The notes beneath the pieces were generated by a model, which saw nothing but the letters and a program-made list of their open reading frames with translations, was not told where the DNA came from and ran no database searches. The position numbers were made by a program, and so were the translations under genes. A stretch of DNA of 64,000 nucleotides from Kitasatospora sp. NBC_00458 (GTDB lineage: Bacteria; Actinomycetota; Actinomycetes; Streptomycetales; Streptomycetaceae): the NCBI RefSeq assembly GCF_036013975.1, contig NZ_CP107904.1:4837001-4901000 (forward strand), in the 5' to 3' direction. Below are positions 49,576-58,203 of this stretch, one piece after another; position 1 is the first letter of the stretch, and every line of letters begins with the position of its first letter.

Positions 49576-50037
49576 GTGAAAGCAATACCCTCTAGATTTG
49601 CTGTAGTGCGCGGTGCGGTGCGCATGGACGATATTCCTGCTGCACGGCTGCGGGTTTACTTCGTTCTGGCTCTGGTCATTACGGGCAGCCAGTTCTCCGT
49701 GGCTCTCTTCAGTGATGTAGAGGGAGGCGGCGCGCTCAATATCATGTTCACAGTGACGTTTATTCTGTACGTCGCCCTCGCGATCCGTTTGGCTACCGCC
49801 CTGGCCAGGCGCCGTATGGTGAGCGAAGAGGAAGCACTTCGTCAGGGCATGCGGACCATGGATATCGAGCACGCCGTACAGCTCGCGAGCCTCCAGGCAG
49901 CGGCTCAGGATGAAATCGCGAAAGCTGCGGCCCGCGCTTTCGCGGAAGGCTACTTGGCTGGTCGCTCCGGGTCTTGGCTGATCGAGCTTGACCGCGAGCT
50001 CGATTCCCTCGACAGTCCGGACAGCGAGTTCCCGTAG
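49576..50037 (+). CDS. Two-pass membrane protein in the lysogeny operon
   Basis: 153 residues. Helices VYFVLALVITGSQFSVALF and NIMFTVTFILYVALAIRLA are followed by a long cytosolic Ala/Glu-rich helix. It lies five bases after the repressor and 17 before the integrase, so it is expressed in the lysogen. A superinfection-exclusion role is possible but unproven. Its lower GC differs from its neighbours. Confidence 0.65.
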   Translation: MKAIPSRFAVVRGAVRMDDIPAARLRVYFVLALVITGSQFSVALFSDVEGGGALNIMFTVTFILYVALAIRLATALARRRMVSEEEALRQGMRTMDIEHAVQLASLQAAAQDEIAKAAARAFAEGYLAGRSGSWLIELDRELDSLDSPDSEFP

Positions 50038-50054
50038 GCAATCTGAGGAGTGAC

Positions 50055-51689
50055 GTGGCTGGGTCTCGGCGTGGGGGTGGCGTCTATAAGCGGTGTGAAT
50101 GCCGAGCTGAGGATGGGAAGCTTCTCGGGTCGGCTTGCACGAGGCTGTCGAGGAAGACCCACGGGTCGCCGGCCATTCGCCAGGAACTCCCGGCTGACCG
50201 TGACGGCCGGCGCCGTACCTTTCGCCGCACCGGCTATGACACCGTCACCAAGGCACAGGAAGCCCTCGACAAGGTCAGGGCGATCCTCGACATGGCCAAG
50301 GGCGACGAGGACGCCGAGCAGCGCGTCGCGGCCCTCCTCGTCGACATTGCGAAGAACCGCGCGCCCATCCCCGACACCGCCGAGGTCCAGCGCCGCCTCG
50401 GCGTCGGCATCCCCCTCGACGGCAAGACCACCGTCGGTGACTGGCTCGACACCTGGCTCGCGGGCAAGAAGACCCGCAAGACCACCACCAACGGCTACGA
50501 GTCACATATCCGAGTGCACCTCAAGCCCCACCTCGGGCACCTCCGGCTCGACCGCCTCAACGCCGGCCACCTGGTCGAGATGTTCGACGCCATCGCGGAC
50601 GAGAACGAGACCATCGCCGCGGAGAACCAGGCCCGACGCGAACAGGCCGCCCGCTGCCGAGCCGGCCGTCCCGGGGTCCCCACCCCGGAGGAGAGGGCCC
50701 GGATCGCGGGGGAGCGCGCGAAGCTCGCCGAGATGAAGCCGTTCCGGCGCATCACCGGGCCGGCCACCCGCCAGCGCATCCGGTCCACCCTGCGGGCCGC
50801 GCTCAACACCGCCATCGTGCGCCAGCTCATCACGCACAACCCGGCCGAGCACCTGGAGATGACCTCCGGGAAGCGACCGAAAGCCGTCCTGTGGACCGAG
50901 CAGCACGTGCAGCGGTGGCAGCTGACCGGCGAGAAGCCGTCCCCGGTCATGGTGTGGACCCTCCCCCAACTCGGAGAGTTCCTCGACGCCGCCGAGGAAG
51001 ACCGCCTCTACGCCTTCTTCCACCTGGTCGCCTTCCGAGGCCTTCGTCGTGGTGAAGGCGTTGGCCACGACTGGCACAACACCGACCTCGACCGCGCCGA
51101 GCTCACTGTCGCGAAGGAGATTGTCCAGGACGGGTGGACGCCCATGGAGACCGAGCCCAAGACCGACGGTAGCGCGGCGACGATCGCCCTCGACTCCGTC
51201 ACCGTCCAGGTCCTCCGCGAGCACCGTGTGTGCCAACTCGCCGAGCGAGACCGCCAACTCGCTGCCCGGGCCGAGTTCCTTGCCGCCGGCGGAGATCTGG
51301 AGAAGGCGCCGTCCTGGACCGACACCGGGAAGGTGTTCATCCAGGAGGACGGGACCTGGTTGCACCCGCAGATGGTGACCGACGCGTTCCACCGAATCCG
51401 TAAGGCGGCCGGCCTGCCGCCGATCAACCTGCGCGACCTTCGTCACCAGGCGGCCACTGTGATCCACGCGGGCGGCGGCGACATCCACGTCATCAAGGAG
51501 ACGTTGAGGCACTCGACGGTCACCTTGACGTCGGACACCTACACGACGTTGCTGCCGGAGGTCGACAAGGAGGTCGCCGAGCGCGCGGCCGGCATGGTGC
51601 CGCGGGCGCGCCGGAAGCCGGTGCGCGGCGAGGAAGGACAGGACCCGGACGCGGGAGCGGGAGAGGTTCCGGGGGCGCCCGCGGGGTAG
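50055..51689 (+). CDS. Tyrosine site-specific integrase
   Basis: 544 residues. N-terminal arm-binding and SAM-like domains (about 60-270, with an inserted charged helix around 185-230). The catalytic domain has RGLRRGE (Arg I), a Lys in TEPKTDG, LRDLRH (Arg II; the usual His/Lys of HxxR is Arg here), LRHSTV (His) and SDTYTTL (Tyr nucleophile). It integrates the element into tRNA-Lys at the 46-bp core. GAGGAG precedes the GTG. Confidence 0.93.
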   Translation: MAGSRRGGGVYKRCECRAEDGKLLGSACTRLSRKTHGSPAIRQELPADRDGRRRTFRRTGYDTVTKAQEALDKVRAILDMAKGDEDAEQRVAALLVDIAKNRAPIPDTAEVQRRLGVGIPLDGKTTVGDWLDTWLAGKKTRKTTTNGYESHIRVHLKPHLGHLRLDRLNAGHLVEMFDAIADENETIAAENQARREQAARCRAGRPGVPTPEERARIAGERAKLAEMKPFRRITGPATRQRIRSTLRAALNTAIVRQLITHNPAEHLEMTSGKRPKAVLWTEQHVQRWQLTGEKPSPVMVWTLPQLGEFLDAAEEDRLYAFFHLVAFRGLRRGEGVGHDWHNTDLDRAELTVAKEIVQDGWTPMETEPKTDGSAATIALDSVTVQVLREHRVCQLAERDRQLAARAEFLAAGGDLEKAPSWTDTGKVFIQEDGTWLHPQMVTDAFHRIRKAAGLPPINLRDLRHQAATVIHAGGGDIHVIKETLRHSTVTLTSDTYTTLLPEVDKEVAERAAGMVPRARRKPVRGEEGQDPDAGAGEVPGAPAG

Positions 51690-51717
51690 GATCGGGAGCA
51701 GCGCGGTAGCTACTTCG

Positions 51718-51758
51718 GAGCCCTGTCGGCCAGGCGAAAGCCCAGCTCGGCAGGGCTC
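51718..51758. terminator. Terminator of the integrase operon
   Basis: Arms GAGCCCTG (51718-51725) and CAGGGCTC (51751-51758), with a further inner pairing (CGGC/GCTCGG region), followed by TTCT. It lies 28 bp after the integrase stop. Confidence 0.65.
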
Positions 51759-51760
51759 TT

Positions 51761-51782
51761 CTGCTGGCCCGCTGCTGGCCCG
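51761..51782 (+). repeat. 22-bp repeat near attR, partner of 12459-12480
   Basis: CTGCTGGCCCGCTGCTGGCCCG, one mismatch to the left copy and the same orientation. Candidate integrase arm site. Confidence 0.6.
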
Positions 51783-51909
51783 AACGCACTGTAACGGGGC
51801 ATCACGAGGGTAGTCCGGAATGGACGAGTCGTCACGCCACACCCTCTCTGACCAGTAGTGCAAGGCACGGGGCGGTATGAGGAAGCACAGAGCATCACGG
51901 CCACATTCA

Positions 51910-51955
51910 GACTTTTAATCCGTAGGTTCAGGGTTCGAGCCCCTGGCGCCCCACC
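51910..51955 (+). repeat. attR core, 46 bp
   Basis: Identical to 12333-12378. It contains only the anticodon-to-3' half of tRNA-Lys. No D arm or 5' acceptor strand precedes it, so it is not a functional tRNA. Confidence 0.95.
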
Positions 51956-51959
51956 CTCC

Positions 51960-51992
51960 AGGCCCAGGTCGGACGGCATCCGACCTGGGCCT
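51960..51992. terminator. Original tRNA-Lys terminator stranded at attR
   Basis: 14-bp perfect arms (51960-51973 and 51979-51992) with loop CGGCA and CTTCC after. Before integration it stood directly behind tRNA-Lys. The stretch 51993-52254 holds no gene I can support. Confidence 0.75.
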
Positions 51993-52254
51993 TCCGGCTT
52001 CCCCGGCCCGGGTGGGGGCACCTCGTCGGGCCGGCGGCGCGTCAGGCCGAGGGCGTCGATCGCCCCGGACGGTGCGGTGGCCGACGCGGCCGAGCACTGT
52101 CCGACGGAGACGATCACGGTGCGCGACACCGCGCCCCGGGGAGTCGTCGTGCCGCTGGACCGAGTCCAGCCCGGCCCGCCCCGCCCCGGCGCGTTCCGGG
52201 CCCACCCGCCCCGCCGCACCACCACGCCGCCGCCGTGGGCGCTCCGGGGCCGGA

Positions 52255-52953
52255 TCAGGCGCTCGTGACCGGCAGCAGGGCGCACTCGCGGCACGCCCGC
52301 GCGGAGGCGGCCATTCTCGTGTGGAAGGCGATGGTGACCACGCCCGCGACGGTGGTCAGCAGCCAGCTCGTCGCCAGGACGGAGGCGACGGTGAGGGTCA
52401 GCGCGCTGAGGGCCAGGGCGGCCGCGGCGGTGGTGCCCGTCCAGGCGACCGCCAGCGGAAGCCGTTCCGGGGTGGGCAGCCGACGGGCGAGCACGCCGGT
52501 GGCGGCGAGGAAGCCGGCGGCCAGCAGCGCGGTGAGTGCGGCGACGCCGCCCAGGTGGAGGACCACGAGCTGCGCCGGGTCCGGCAGCGGTCGGCCCGCC
52601 CGGCGGCCGTGGGCCTCCACGAAGTACCAGCACAGGAACAGGAACGGGACGATCAGGACCACCGTGCGCGCGGTGTGGCGGGCCTGGGCGATGGTCAGCT
52701 CCCGTTGGAAGTCGGGCGCGATCTCGGCGACCGTGCCGAACTCGTCGACCGCCTGGCGGGCGGCGGCCGGGTCGGGCCCGGGGCCGGGTGACAGGTCGCG
52801 GACGGCGTCGAGCAGGCCCTCGCGCAGCTCGGCCACCATCCTGGCCTTGACCCGGGCGGGGCCGTGCAGGGCGGCCGTCAGGTCCGCGAGGTGGGCCTCG
52901 ACGGGGTCCGCGGCCGTGACCGCCGCGACGGCGTCGGCCCCGGGGGCCTTCAC
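52255..52953 (-). CDS. Membrane protein partner of PadR
   Basis: 232 residues. A cytosolic helical N-terminus (about 1-85, with ARVKARMVAELREGLLDAV) precedes four membrane helices. This matches the DUF1700/permease-like proteins usually paired with PadR regulators. GTG overlaps the PadR stop by four bases. Confidence 0.75.
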   Translation of the reverse strand: MKAPGADAVAAVTAADPVEAHLADLTAALHGPARVKARMVAELREGLLDAVRDLSPGPGPDPAAARQAVDEFGTVAEIAPDFQRELTIAQARHTARTVVLIVPFLFLCWYFVEAHGRRAGRPLPDPAQLVVLHLGGVAALTALLAAGFLAATGVLARRLPTPERLPLAVAWTGTTAAAALALSALTLTVASVLATSWLLTTVAGVVTIAFHTRMAASARACRECALLPVTSA

Positions 52954-53291
52954 GTCGCGTGCCCGGGGGCCCGTACGGGTTCGAGTACCGAGCCGATCGC
53001 GGTGGTGAACTCCCGCCACAGCGTCCGCTCGGCGTCGAGGCCGCGCCGGCCGGCGTCGGTGAGTTCGTAGCAGCGCCGCCGCCGCTCGCCCGACGACTCC
53101 CACGCGCTGCGCAGCAGTCCGAGGCGCTCCAGGCGGTTGAGTGCCGGGTAGATGGTGCCCTTGCGCAGCTCCAGGGCGCCGTTGCTGCGCTCCTGGACCG
53201 CGGTGATGATCGCGTAGCCGTGCAGTGGGCCGGTCTCCAGGACGGACAGCAGCAGTCCGTCCAGATGCCCGCGTACCGCATCCGTCTTCAT
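52950..53291 (-). CDS. PadR-family transcriptional regulator
   Basis: 113 residues. Winged HTH with GYAIITAVQERSNGALELRKGTIYPALNRLERLGLL (pieces GYAIITAVQ, KGTIYPALNRLE), and RRCYELTDAGRRGL, all diagnostic of PadR. It probably represses its own operon. Confidence 0.9.
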   Translation of the reverse strand: MKTDAVRGHLDGLLLSVLETGPLHGYAIITAVQERSNGALELRKGTIYPALNRLERLGLLRSAWESSGERRRRCYELTDAGRRGLDAERTLWREFTTAIGSVLEPVRAPGHAT

Positions 53292-53337
53292 AGTCAGGCA
53301 GCCTACCCAAGCGGCGCGCCGGTGTGCTAGTTATGGA

Positions 53338-53348
53338 TTGGTAGCCAA
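53338..53348. promoter_or_regulatory. Palindrome TTGG-TAG-CCAA in the PadR divergent region
   Basis: It lies between padR (minus) and a membrane gene (plus), beside AT-rich TAGTTATGG. Candidate PadR operator. Confidence 0.4.
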
Positions 53349-53377
53349 CCTATTGCCAGCCGATCCAAGGACACCCG

Positions 53378-53935
53378 GTGACCAAGCTGCTGCTCTCGCT
53401 CCACGTCCTGGCCGCGATCCTCGCCATCGGCCCGATCGCCGTGGCGGCCTCGATGTTCCCCCGCTTCGCCCGGCCCTCGGGCCCCGACGCCGAGGGGCCC
53501 CCGGAGCGCAGCGGCGCGATCGCCGGGATCCTCCATCGGATCTGCCGGGGCTACACCGTCGTCGGCGTCGCCGTCCCCGTCTTCGGGATCGCGACCGGCG
53601 CCCGGCTCGGCGTCCTGACCGACGCCTGGCTGCTCACCTCGATCGCGCTCACGGCCGTCGCCGCGGCGCTGCTGCTGATGTCGATCATCCCCGGACAGGC
53701 GCGACTGCTCGCCGCCCCCGGCGGGCCGGCCGCCCCCGTCACCGGCGCCCCCGAGGGAACCGGTGGCGCCGAGGGCGCGGGCGGGGCCGAGGGCGCGGCG
53801 ACCGGCTCCGGCACGGCGCGGGAACTCCGCTCGGCGGCGACCCGGCTGGGCATGACGACCGGGATCTTCAACCTGCTGTGGGCGGCCGTCGTCGTCCTGA
53901 TGATCGTCCGCCCCGGCTCCACCACGGGGGCCTGA
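53378..53935 (+). CDS. Membrane protein, DUF2269-like
   Basis: 185 residues with four hydrophobic helices (LHVLAAILAIGPIAVAASMF, GYTVVGVAVPVFGIATG, LTSIALTAVAAALLLMSI, GIFNLLWAAVVVLMIV). A Gly/Ala/Glu-rich loop separates the third and fourth. AAGGA precedes the GTG. It is divergent from padR and may be in its regulon. Confidence 0.7.
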   Translation: MTKLLLSLHVLAAILAIGPIAVAASMFPRFARPSGPDAEGPPERSGAIAGILHRICRGYTVVGVAVPVFGIATGARLGVLTDAWLLTSIALTAVAAALLLMSIIPGQARLLAAPGGPAAPVTGAPEGTGGAEGAGGAEGAATGSGTARELRSAATRLGMTTGIFNLLWAAVVVLMIVRPGSTTGA

Positions 53936-53939
53936 CACC

Positions 53940-54206
53940 GTGCGGACCCTCCGGATCGCGGCCGCCGTCGAAGCCGCCTCGCTGACCCTCCTGTTGCTCA
54001 ACCTCCTCACCGTGCACACCAAGGCGATCACCTCGATGGGTGGCCCGGTCCACGGCACGGCCTACCTGGCCACCGTCCTGTCCGTGTGGCTCACCCCCGC
54101 CCTGGCCCTCCCTGGCGCCAAGTGGCGGGCGTTCGTCCCCGGCTTCGGGGGACTGCTCGTCCTGCGGCTGCTGAGCCGCCCGGCGACCGGCGCACCGACC
54201 CACTGA
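53940..54206 (+). CDS. Small membrane protein (DUF3817-like)
   Basis: 88 residues, two or three hydrophobic helices (RIAAAVEAASLTLLLLNLLTV; AYLATVLSVWLTPALAL). It lies four bases after the preceding gene, so it is co-transcribed. Role unknown. Confidence 0.65.
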   Translation: MRTLRIAAAVEAASLTLLLLNLLTVHTKAITSMGGPVHGTAYLATVLSVWLTPALALPGAKWRAFVPGFGGLLVLRLLSRPATGAPTH

Positions 54207-54283
54207 CGCGAAGCCGGCGACAAGGAGCGGCACGGCCACCCCCGACGCAGCAGTCGGAGCGGCCACCCCGGCCGAGGCCCTGA

Positions 54284-54315
54284 AGGTCGGGCGGCCTCCA
54301 GCAGCCGCCCGACCT
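54284..54315. terminator. Bidirectional terminator between converging genes
   Basis: 12-bp perfect arms (54284-54295 and 54304-54315, AGGTCGGGCGGC and complement). It separates the plus-strand membrane genes from the minus-strand immunity gene. Confidence 0.75.
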
Positions 54316-54436
54316 GGTGGTCGGTGCCCGCGACGCCGCCGACCGGCAGCCCGTCGCCGACTCCCGGGCCGCCCCCTTCATCTGGTACCGGCAGACCCTC
54401 CACCGAGCCCCGTCCCGGTCACGGCTTCCACCGGGA

Positions 54437-55300
54437 TCAGGTGGGGAATTCGCCGACCCAGAAGCGGTCGAGGATGTACTTGGGGAGGTAGCCGGACTCG
54501 ACGTCGATGGGGAACCTGCCGTCGTAGGCGAGGCAGGCCATGGCGAACGGGCCGAGGGGGAGGGCGCCGTCGATGTCGGTGGCGCGGTCCTCGTCCAGGG
54601 TCCAGTAGGCCTTGTGGAGTTCGAGGGCCTTGGCGAGAGCGGGGCCGAACTCGTCCTGGCGTCCGCGCACGAAGTTGTAGAACACGTTGAGCGGGGGGTA
54701 CATGATCCCCTGCAGCGCGTCGACCGGGGTGTTCGGCGAGGCTTCGGGGGTGGAGGTCTCGAAGGCGGCGGTCAGCTTCTCGACCAGGTCGTCGCGCTGG
54801 AGCCAGTAGGTCTGCTGGACGTCGACCCAGTGGAAGACGAACTCGTCGTAGGCGCTCTCGGCCGCGCGCAGCCGCTCCAGCGGGATCTCGGCGAGCCGGG
54901 TCATCCGCTGCCGATCACGGCAGATGACGGCCAGCCAGAACGCGCTGAACCAGTTCCCGGCGTTGGCGAACTTCCGCAGCCCGATCGCCGGGATGGTGCG
55001 CTCCTTGTCGAGCACGAAGCACGAGACGGTGCCACCCTCCTCCGCCCCGGTCGCGGCGAACAGGGCGTCGCCGATCTGCATCGCGGTGACGGCGGCTTCC
55101 CAGGTCTGCAGCCGGCTCCCCTCCGGATCGGCCGCGATGTGGGCCTGGAGCGCGAGGACGGCGTTGCTGAACGCATAGTCGATCATGTCGGCCGAGGTTT
55201 CGAGCTCGTCGACGTACCGGGCGACCTGCGTGCTGATCCGGTCGGCGAGTTCCTGGGCGTCGGGGCGGGGCACCAGATGCCGGGCAACGGTCACGGTCAC
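54437..55300 (-). CDS. Immunity protein, Imm49-like
   Basis: 287 residues, all-helical. Conserved FSAFWLAVICRD, WVDVQQTYWLQRDDLVEKL and YPPLNVFYNFVRGRQDEF segments resemble the Imm49 family of polymorphic toxin systems. The ATG overlaps the toxin stop by four bases. It would bind and block the nuclease toxin in the cytosol. Confidence 0.78.
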   Translation of the reverse strand: MTVTVARHLVPRPDAQELADRISTQVARYVDELETSADMIDYAFSNAVLALQAHIAADPEGSRLQTWEAAVTAMQIGDALFAATGAEEGGTVSCFVLDKERTIPAIGLRKFANAGNWFSAFWLAVICRDRQRMTRLAEIPLERLRAAESAYDEFVFHWVDVQQTYWLQRDDLVEKLTAAFETSTPEASPNTPVDALQGIMYPPLNVFYNFVRGRQDEFGPALAKALELHKAYWTLDEDRATDIDGALPLGPFAMACLAYDGRFPIDVESGYLPKYILDRFWVGEFPT

Positions 55301-58203
55301 GGAAGGGTCCCCTTGCTGATGTCGAACCTCCGGTACAGAAGGCCATTGTAGCTACCGGTGTTCTCGCCGCCCTTGACGACGACGTAGTCGAGCTTGCCGT
55401 CCCTGAGTGCCACGCGGATCTTCTCCGCGAGCACGGTCTCACCGCGCTTGTTCATCTCCCGCAGGATGTCGAGGAAGTACTCGCGGCTTCCCTGGGAAAC
55501 GGCCTGGCCCTTGACGCCCGGCATGCCGGAGGGAGACGGGAGGTCGCGCTTGCCGAGATCCGTCTTGGGGCTGCTCTTGGCTTCGATGACCAGGACGCGG
55601 CCGTCCTCGTGGACCCACACCTGGTCGAACTGGTCGGCGCCACTCTTCGGGCCGAGGAGAGGCTGGCTCTCGAAGCCCTTGTAGTGCTCGGCGACGTAGT
55701 GGTGCTGGGCGGCGCCCTCGCCGAAGGCTTCGGTCGCGCCCCCCATCTCGGTGTGGGATGCCCGGTAGACGCCCTTGGAGTCCGGATGACCGGTGCGGTT
55801 CATCCAGTCCTCGACGAGATTGTCCCATTTGATGGCGTTCTGCTGCTTCAGCGCGAGGTCGTCGAGGATCTTGAGCCGGACCGGATCCGTGACCTTGTCC
55901 GGGCCCAGCGGGACGTAGTCAGGGTCGAGGTAGTGCGGGTCCGGAGCCTCGGGGGCGTCCTTCGCGCGGATCCAAGGGGCGTCCTCCGACAGCCTGGTGA
56001 GCTGCGGCGGCGGGAACCCGCTCTCGTCGATCGGCTTTCCGCTCAGGCGGCGGCCGAGGATGTTGTAGTGGTCCTCGAAGTAGCCGGGTTCCTCGTTCGC
56101 CCGGTAGACCTGGATCTCCTCGATCTGGCCCTTGTCGAGCCGGCCGCGCTCCCCGTACGGGTTCGGGCCGTCGAGCATGTGCGCCGGGCGGGGCACGGGC
56201 TGGCGCGGGGTCGCGGCGTTGTCGCCGGCGCCGGCCGCGTTGTCGGCCGTGCCGGCCGCGCCCGTACCGCCGCCCTCGCGGCCGCGGGCGAGACCGTCGA
56301 GCGCGTCCAGGCCCGGGGCGGTCGGACGGGTGCCGGGCGGGACGTCGTGGCCGCCGCCGCCGGGTCCGTCGTTGCCGTGCGAGCCGCCGCCGCCGGGCCC
56401 GTCGTTGCCGTGCGAGCCGCCGGTGCCCGGACCGTCGCCGCCGTGGGTGCCCGGGGTGACGGGGCCGTCGCCGCTGCCGCCGCGCGGCGCGTTGAGGTCG
56501 TTGGTGGGGCCGTGGCCGGCGTGGCCGCCGGGGAGGTTGTCGCCCGGGTTGACGCGGCCGGTGGGGAAGGTGTCCGCGGGGTTGACCCGTCCGGTCGGGA
56601 AGTCGCCGGGCTCGACCCGTCCGGTGGGGACGTGGTCGCCGACGTGGACGGGGTCGGAGATGCCGGAGGTGAGGCGGATGCCGTCGTCCCCGCCGCGGGC
56701 GCCGACACCGGCGAGCTCGCGGGTGTCGACCTTGACGGGGGGTTGGGTCTTGGGGGGTGTGTGGTTCTTGGCGGGTGTGTCGACGATGTCGGGTTTGGCG
56801 GCGTCGGCGTGTTGGGTGATGTTGCCGCCGGCGTCGTAGATGTTGCCCTTGGGGTCCATGAAGCGGGGTGGGCCGTCGACGGGGAGTTTGACGGTGCCGG
56901 TGGGCAGGGTGGTGGTGTTCTTGGGGAATTTGACGGTGTCGTCGCCGACTTTGAAGGCGCCGTCGGGGACGGCGAGGCCCTTGGGGATGCGGACGGTGCC
57001 GTCGGGGAGTTTGAGGGCGCCTTCGGGCAGGGCGATGGCTTTGTCGATGTTGATGGTGGGGACTTCGAACTTGCCGAGGCCTTTGAGGCCGGCCATGACG
57101 TCGCCGACTTTGACGATGCCGGCGCCGGCGCCCTTGAAGAGGTAGGTCATGGGGTCGATGACCTTGCCGGCTTTGCCGGCGAGGGAGATGGCCTTGGCGG
57201 CTGCGCCGGCTTTGCCGGCGCCGGAGGCGGCGCCGCCTGCGCCGCCGGTGAAGACGGTGGTGAGGACGTTGAAGGTGACGGCGCCGGCGGCGCGGGAGGG
57301 GTTGGAGCCCCATTGGTCCCAGGCGAGGAGGGCTTTGCCGGTTTCCTTCATGGCGGTGCGGGAGTCGCGTAGCCAGGAGGGGAGTTTGTCGTCGGGGACG
57401 GCGAGGAAGAGGGGTCCGACGCCGGGGACGGCGGTGATGGCGAGGCCGGTGGCGAGTTTGGCGAGGCCGGTCCAGGCTTGTCCGGCGGCGTCCCAGCCTT
57501 GGAAGCCGACGAGGGTGCCGAGGCCGACGAGGGTGCCCCAGACGCCGTCGACGATGACGCCTTTGCCGAATTCCCAGGCGTGTTCCCAGACCTGCCACCA
57601 GGGGATGGATTCCTCGACGGCTTCGCCCCAGGGGAGGGTTTTGGACTGCTTCAACGCTTCGGCGTCGTAGCCGTACATGTCCTTGGCGTTGGTGCCGTCG
57701 TTGACTTTGAGGGGGGTTCCGCCGACGAGGGCGACGATTTTGGCGTGGGCGGCGCGTTCGACGGCTTGGAACTGGGTCCAGACTTCGGCGATCTCGTTGC
57801 GGCGGTCGTTGTTCTCGTCGACGAGGTCGCCGTCCTCGCGCCATTTGTCGTCGGCGTTGGCCTTGTTGCGGAAGGTCTCGGCTTCGTGTTTGAGGTGTTC
57901 GAGTTTTTTGACGATGGGGGCGGCGTCGCGGCTGTAGGTGCCGAGGGCGCCGGCGATGGTGCACAGGTCGGTGGAGAGTTTGAGGCCGAGGTCGGCGACG
58001 GGTTTGGTGGTGGCGAAGAGTTGTTCGGCTTCGGGGGCCTGGTAGAAGGCGCGCAGGCCGCCGAAGCTGGTGTGGATGTTGCCGGTCGCGGTGGAGATCG
58101 CCGGGCCGCTGGTGGAGATGGCCTTGACGTTGGCGTCCAGCAGCGCGAGGTTCCCGGTGAACACCGGGACCTCACCCGGGTTGACCGGCTTGTTGTCCGT
58201 CAC
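55297..58203 (-). CDS. Type VII-secreted polymorphic toxin with nuclease-like C-terminus
   Basis: 968 residues. Helical WXG100/LXG-like N-terminus (about 1-190), hydrophobic core (about 215-380), repeated -LPDGT-IP- strands (about 395-450), a Pro/Gly-rich linker (about 480-690) and a C-terminal domain (about 690-968). The C-terminus has FDQVW, VLVIEAKSS (about 873) and KGQAVSQGSREYF, fitting a PD-(D/E)XK nuclease core (D...ExK...Q). Codon use there is less GC-rich than in the linker, as expected for swapped toxin tips. GTG overlaps the upstream stop. Confidence 0.82.
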   Translation of the reverse strand: MTDNKPVNPGEVPVFTGNLALLDANVKAISTSGPAISTATGNIHTSFGGLRAFYQAPEAEQLFATTKPVADLGLKLSTDLCTIAGALGTYSRDAAPIVKKLEHLKHEAETFRNKANADDKWREDGDLVDENNDRRNEIAEVWTQFQAVERAAHAKIVALVGGTPLKVNDGTNAKDMYGYDAEALKQSKTLPWGEAVEESIPWWQVWEHAWEFGKGVIVDGVWGTLVGLGTLVGFQGWDAAGQAWTGLAKLATGLAITAVPGVGPLFLAVPDDKLPSWLRDSRTAMKETGKALLAWDQWGSNPSRAAGAVTFNVLTTVFTGGAGGAASGAGKAGAAAKAISLAGKAGKVIDPMTYLFKGAGAGIVKVGDVMAGLKGLGKFEVPTINIDKAIALPEGALKLPDGTVRIPKGLAVPDGAFKVGDDTVKFPKNTTTLPTGTVKLPVDGPPRFMDPKGNIYDAGGNITQHADAAKPDIVDTPAKNHTPPKTQPPVKVDTRELAGVGARGGDDGIRLTSGISDPVHVGDHVPTGRVEPGDFPTGRVNPADTFPTGRVNPGDNLPGGHAGHGPTNDLNAPRGGSGDGPVTPGTHGGDGPGTGGSHGNDGPGGGGSHGNDGPGGGGHDVPPGTRPTAPGLDALDGLARGREGGGTGAAGTADNAAGAGDNAATPRQPVPRPAHMLDGPNPYGERGRLDKGQIEEIQVYRANEEPGYFEDHYNILGRRLSGKPIDESGFPPPQLTRLSEDAPWIRAKDAPEAPDPHYLDPDYVPLGPDKVTDPVRLKILDDLALKQQNAIKWDNLVEDWMNRTGHPDSKGVYRASHTEMGGATEAFGEGAAQHHYVAEHYKGFESQPLLGPKSGADQFDQVWVHEDGRVLVIEAKSSPKTDLGKRDLPSPSGMPGVKGQAVSQGSREYFLDILREMNKRGETVLAEKIRVALRDGKLDYVVVKGGENTGSYNGLLYRRFDISKGTLP

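Larger units (their letters stand above)
12333..51955. mobile_element. Integrated siphovirus-type prophage with conjugative-element-like genes
   Basis: The element spans 39.6 kb between two perfect 46-bp direct repeats in tRNA-Lys. Its integrase gene ends 220 bp from attR. It carries complete packaging, capsid, tail and lysis modules on the minus strand and a lysogeny module at the right end. It also carries a replication region containing Spd-like membrane genes. No structural gene is visibly broken, so it may be inducible; that is inference. No TraB/FtsK-type translocase is inside, so self-conjugation is unlikely. Confidence 0.93.

Noticed and set aside
51910..51955. Second tRNA-Lys gene
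   Set aside because: Only the 3' half is present; no D arm or 5' acceptor strand precedes it. It is attR.
51993..52254. Gene between attR and the PadR operon
   Set aside because: Open frames exist on both strands but none has a ribosome site, sensible composition or recognisable motif.
55619..57372. Long reading frame opposite the toxin gene
   Set aside because: Gly/Val/Asp-rich antisense shadow of the toxin's repetitive codons.
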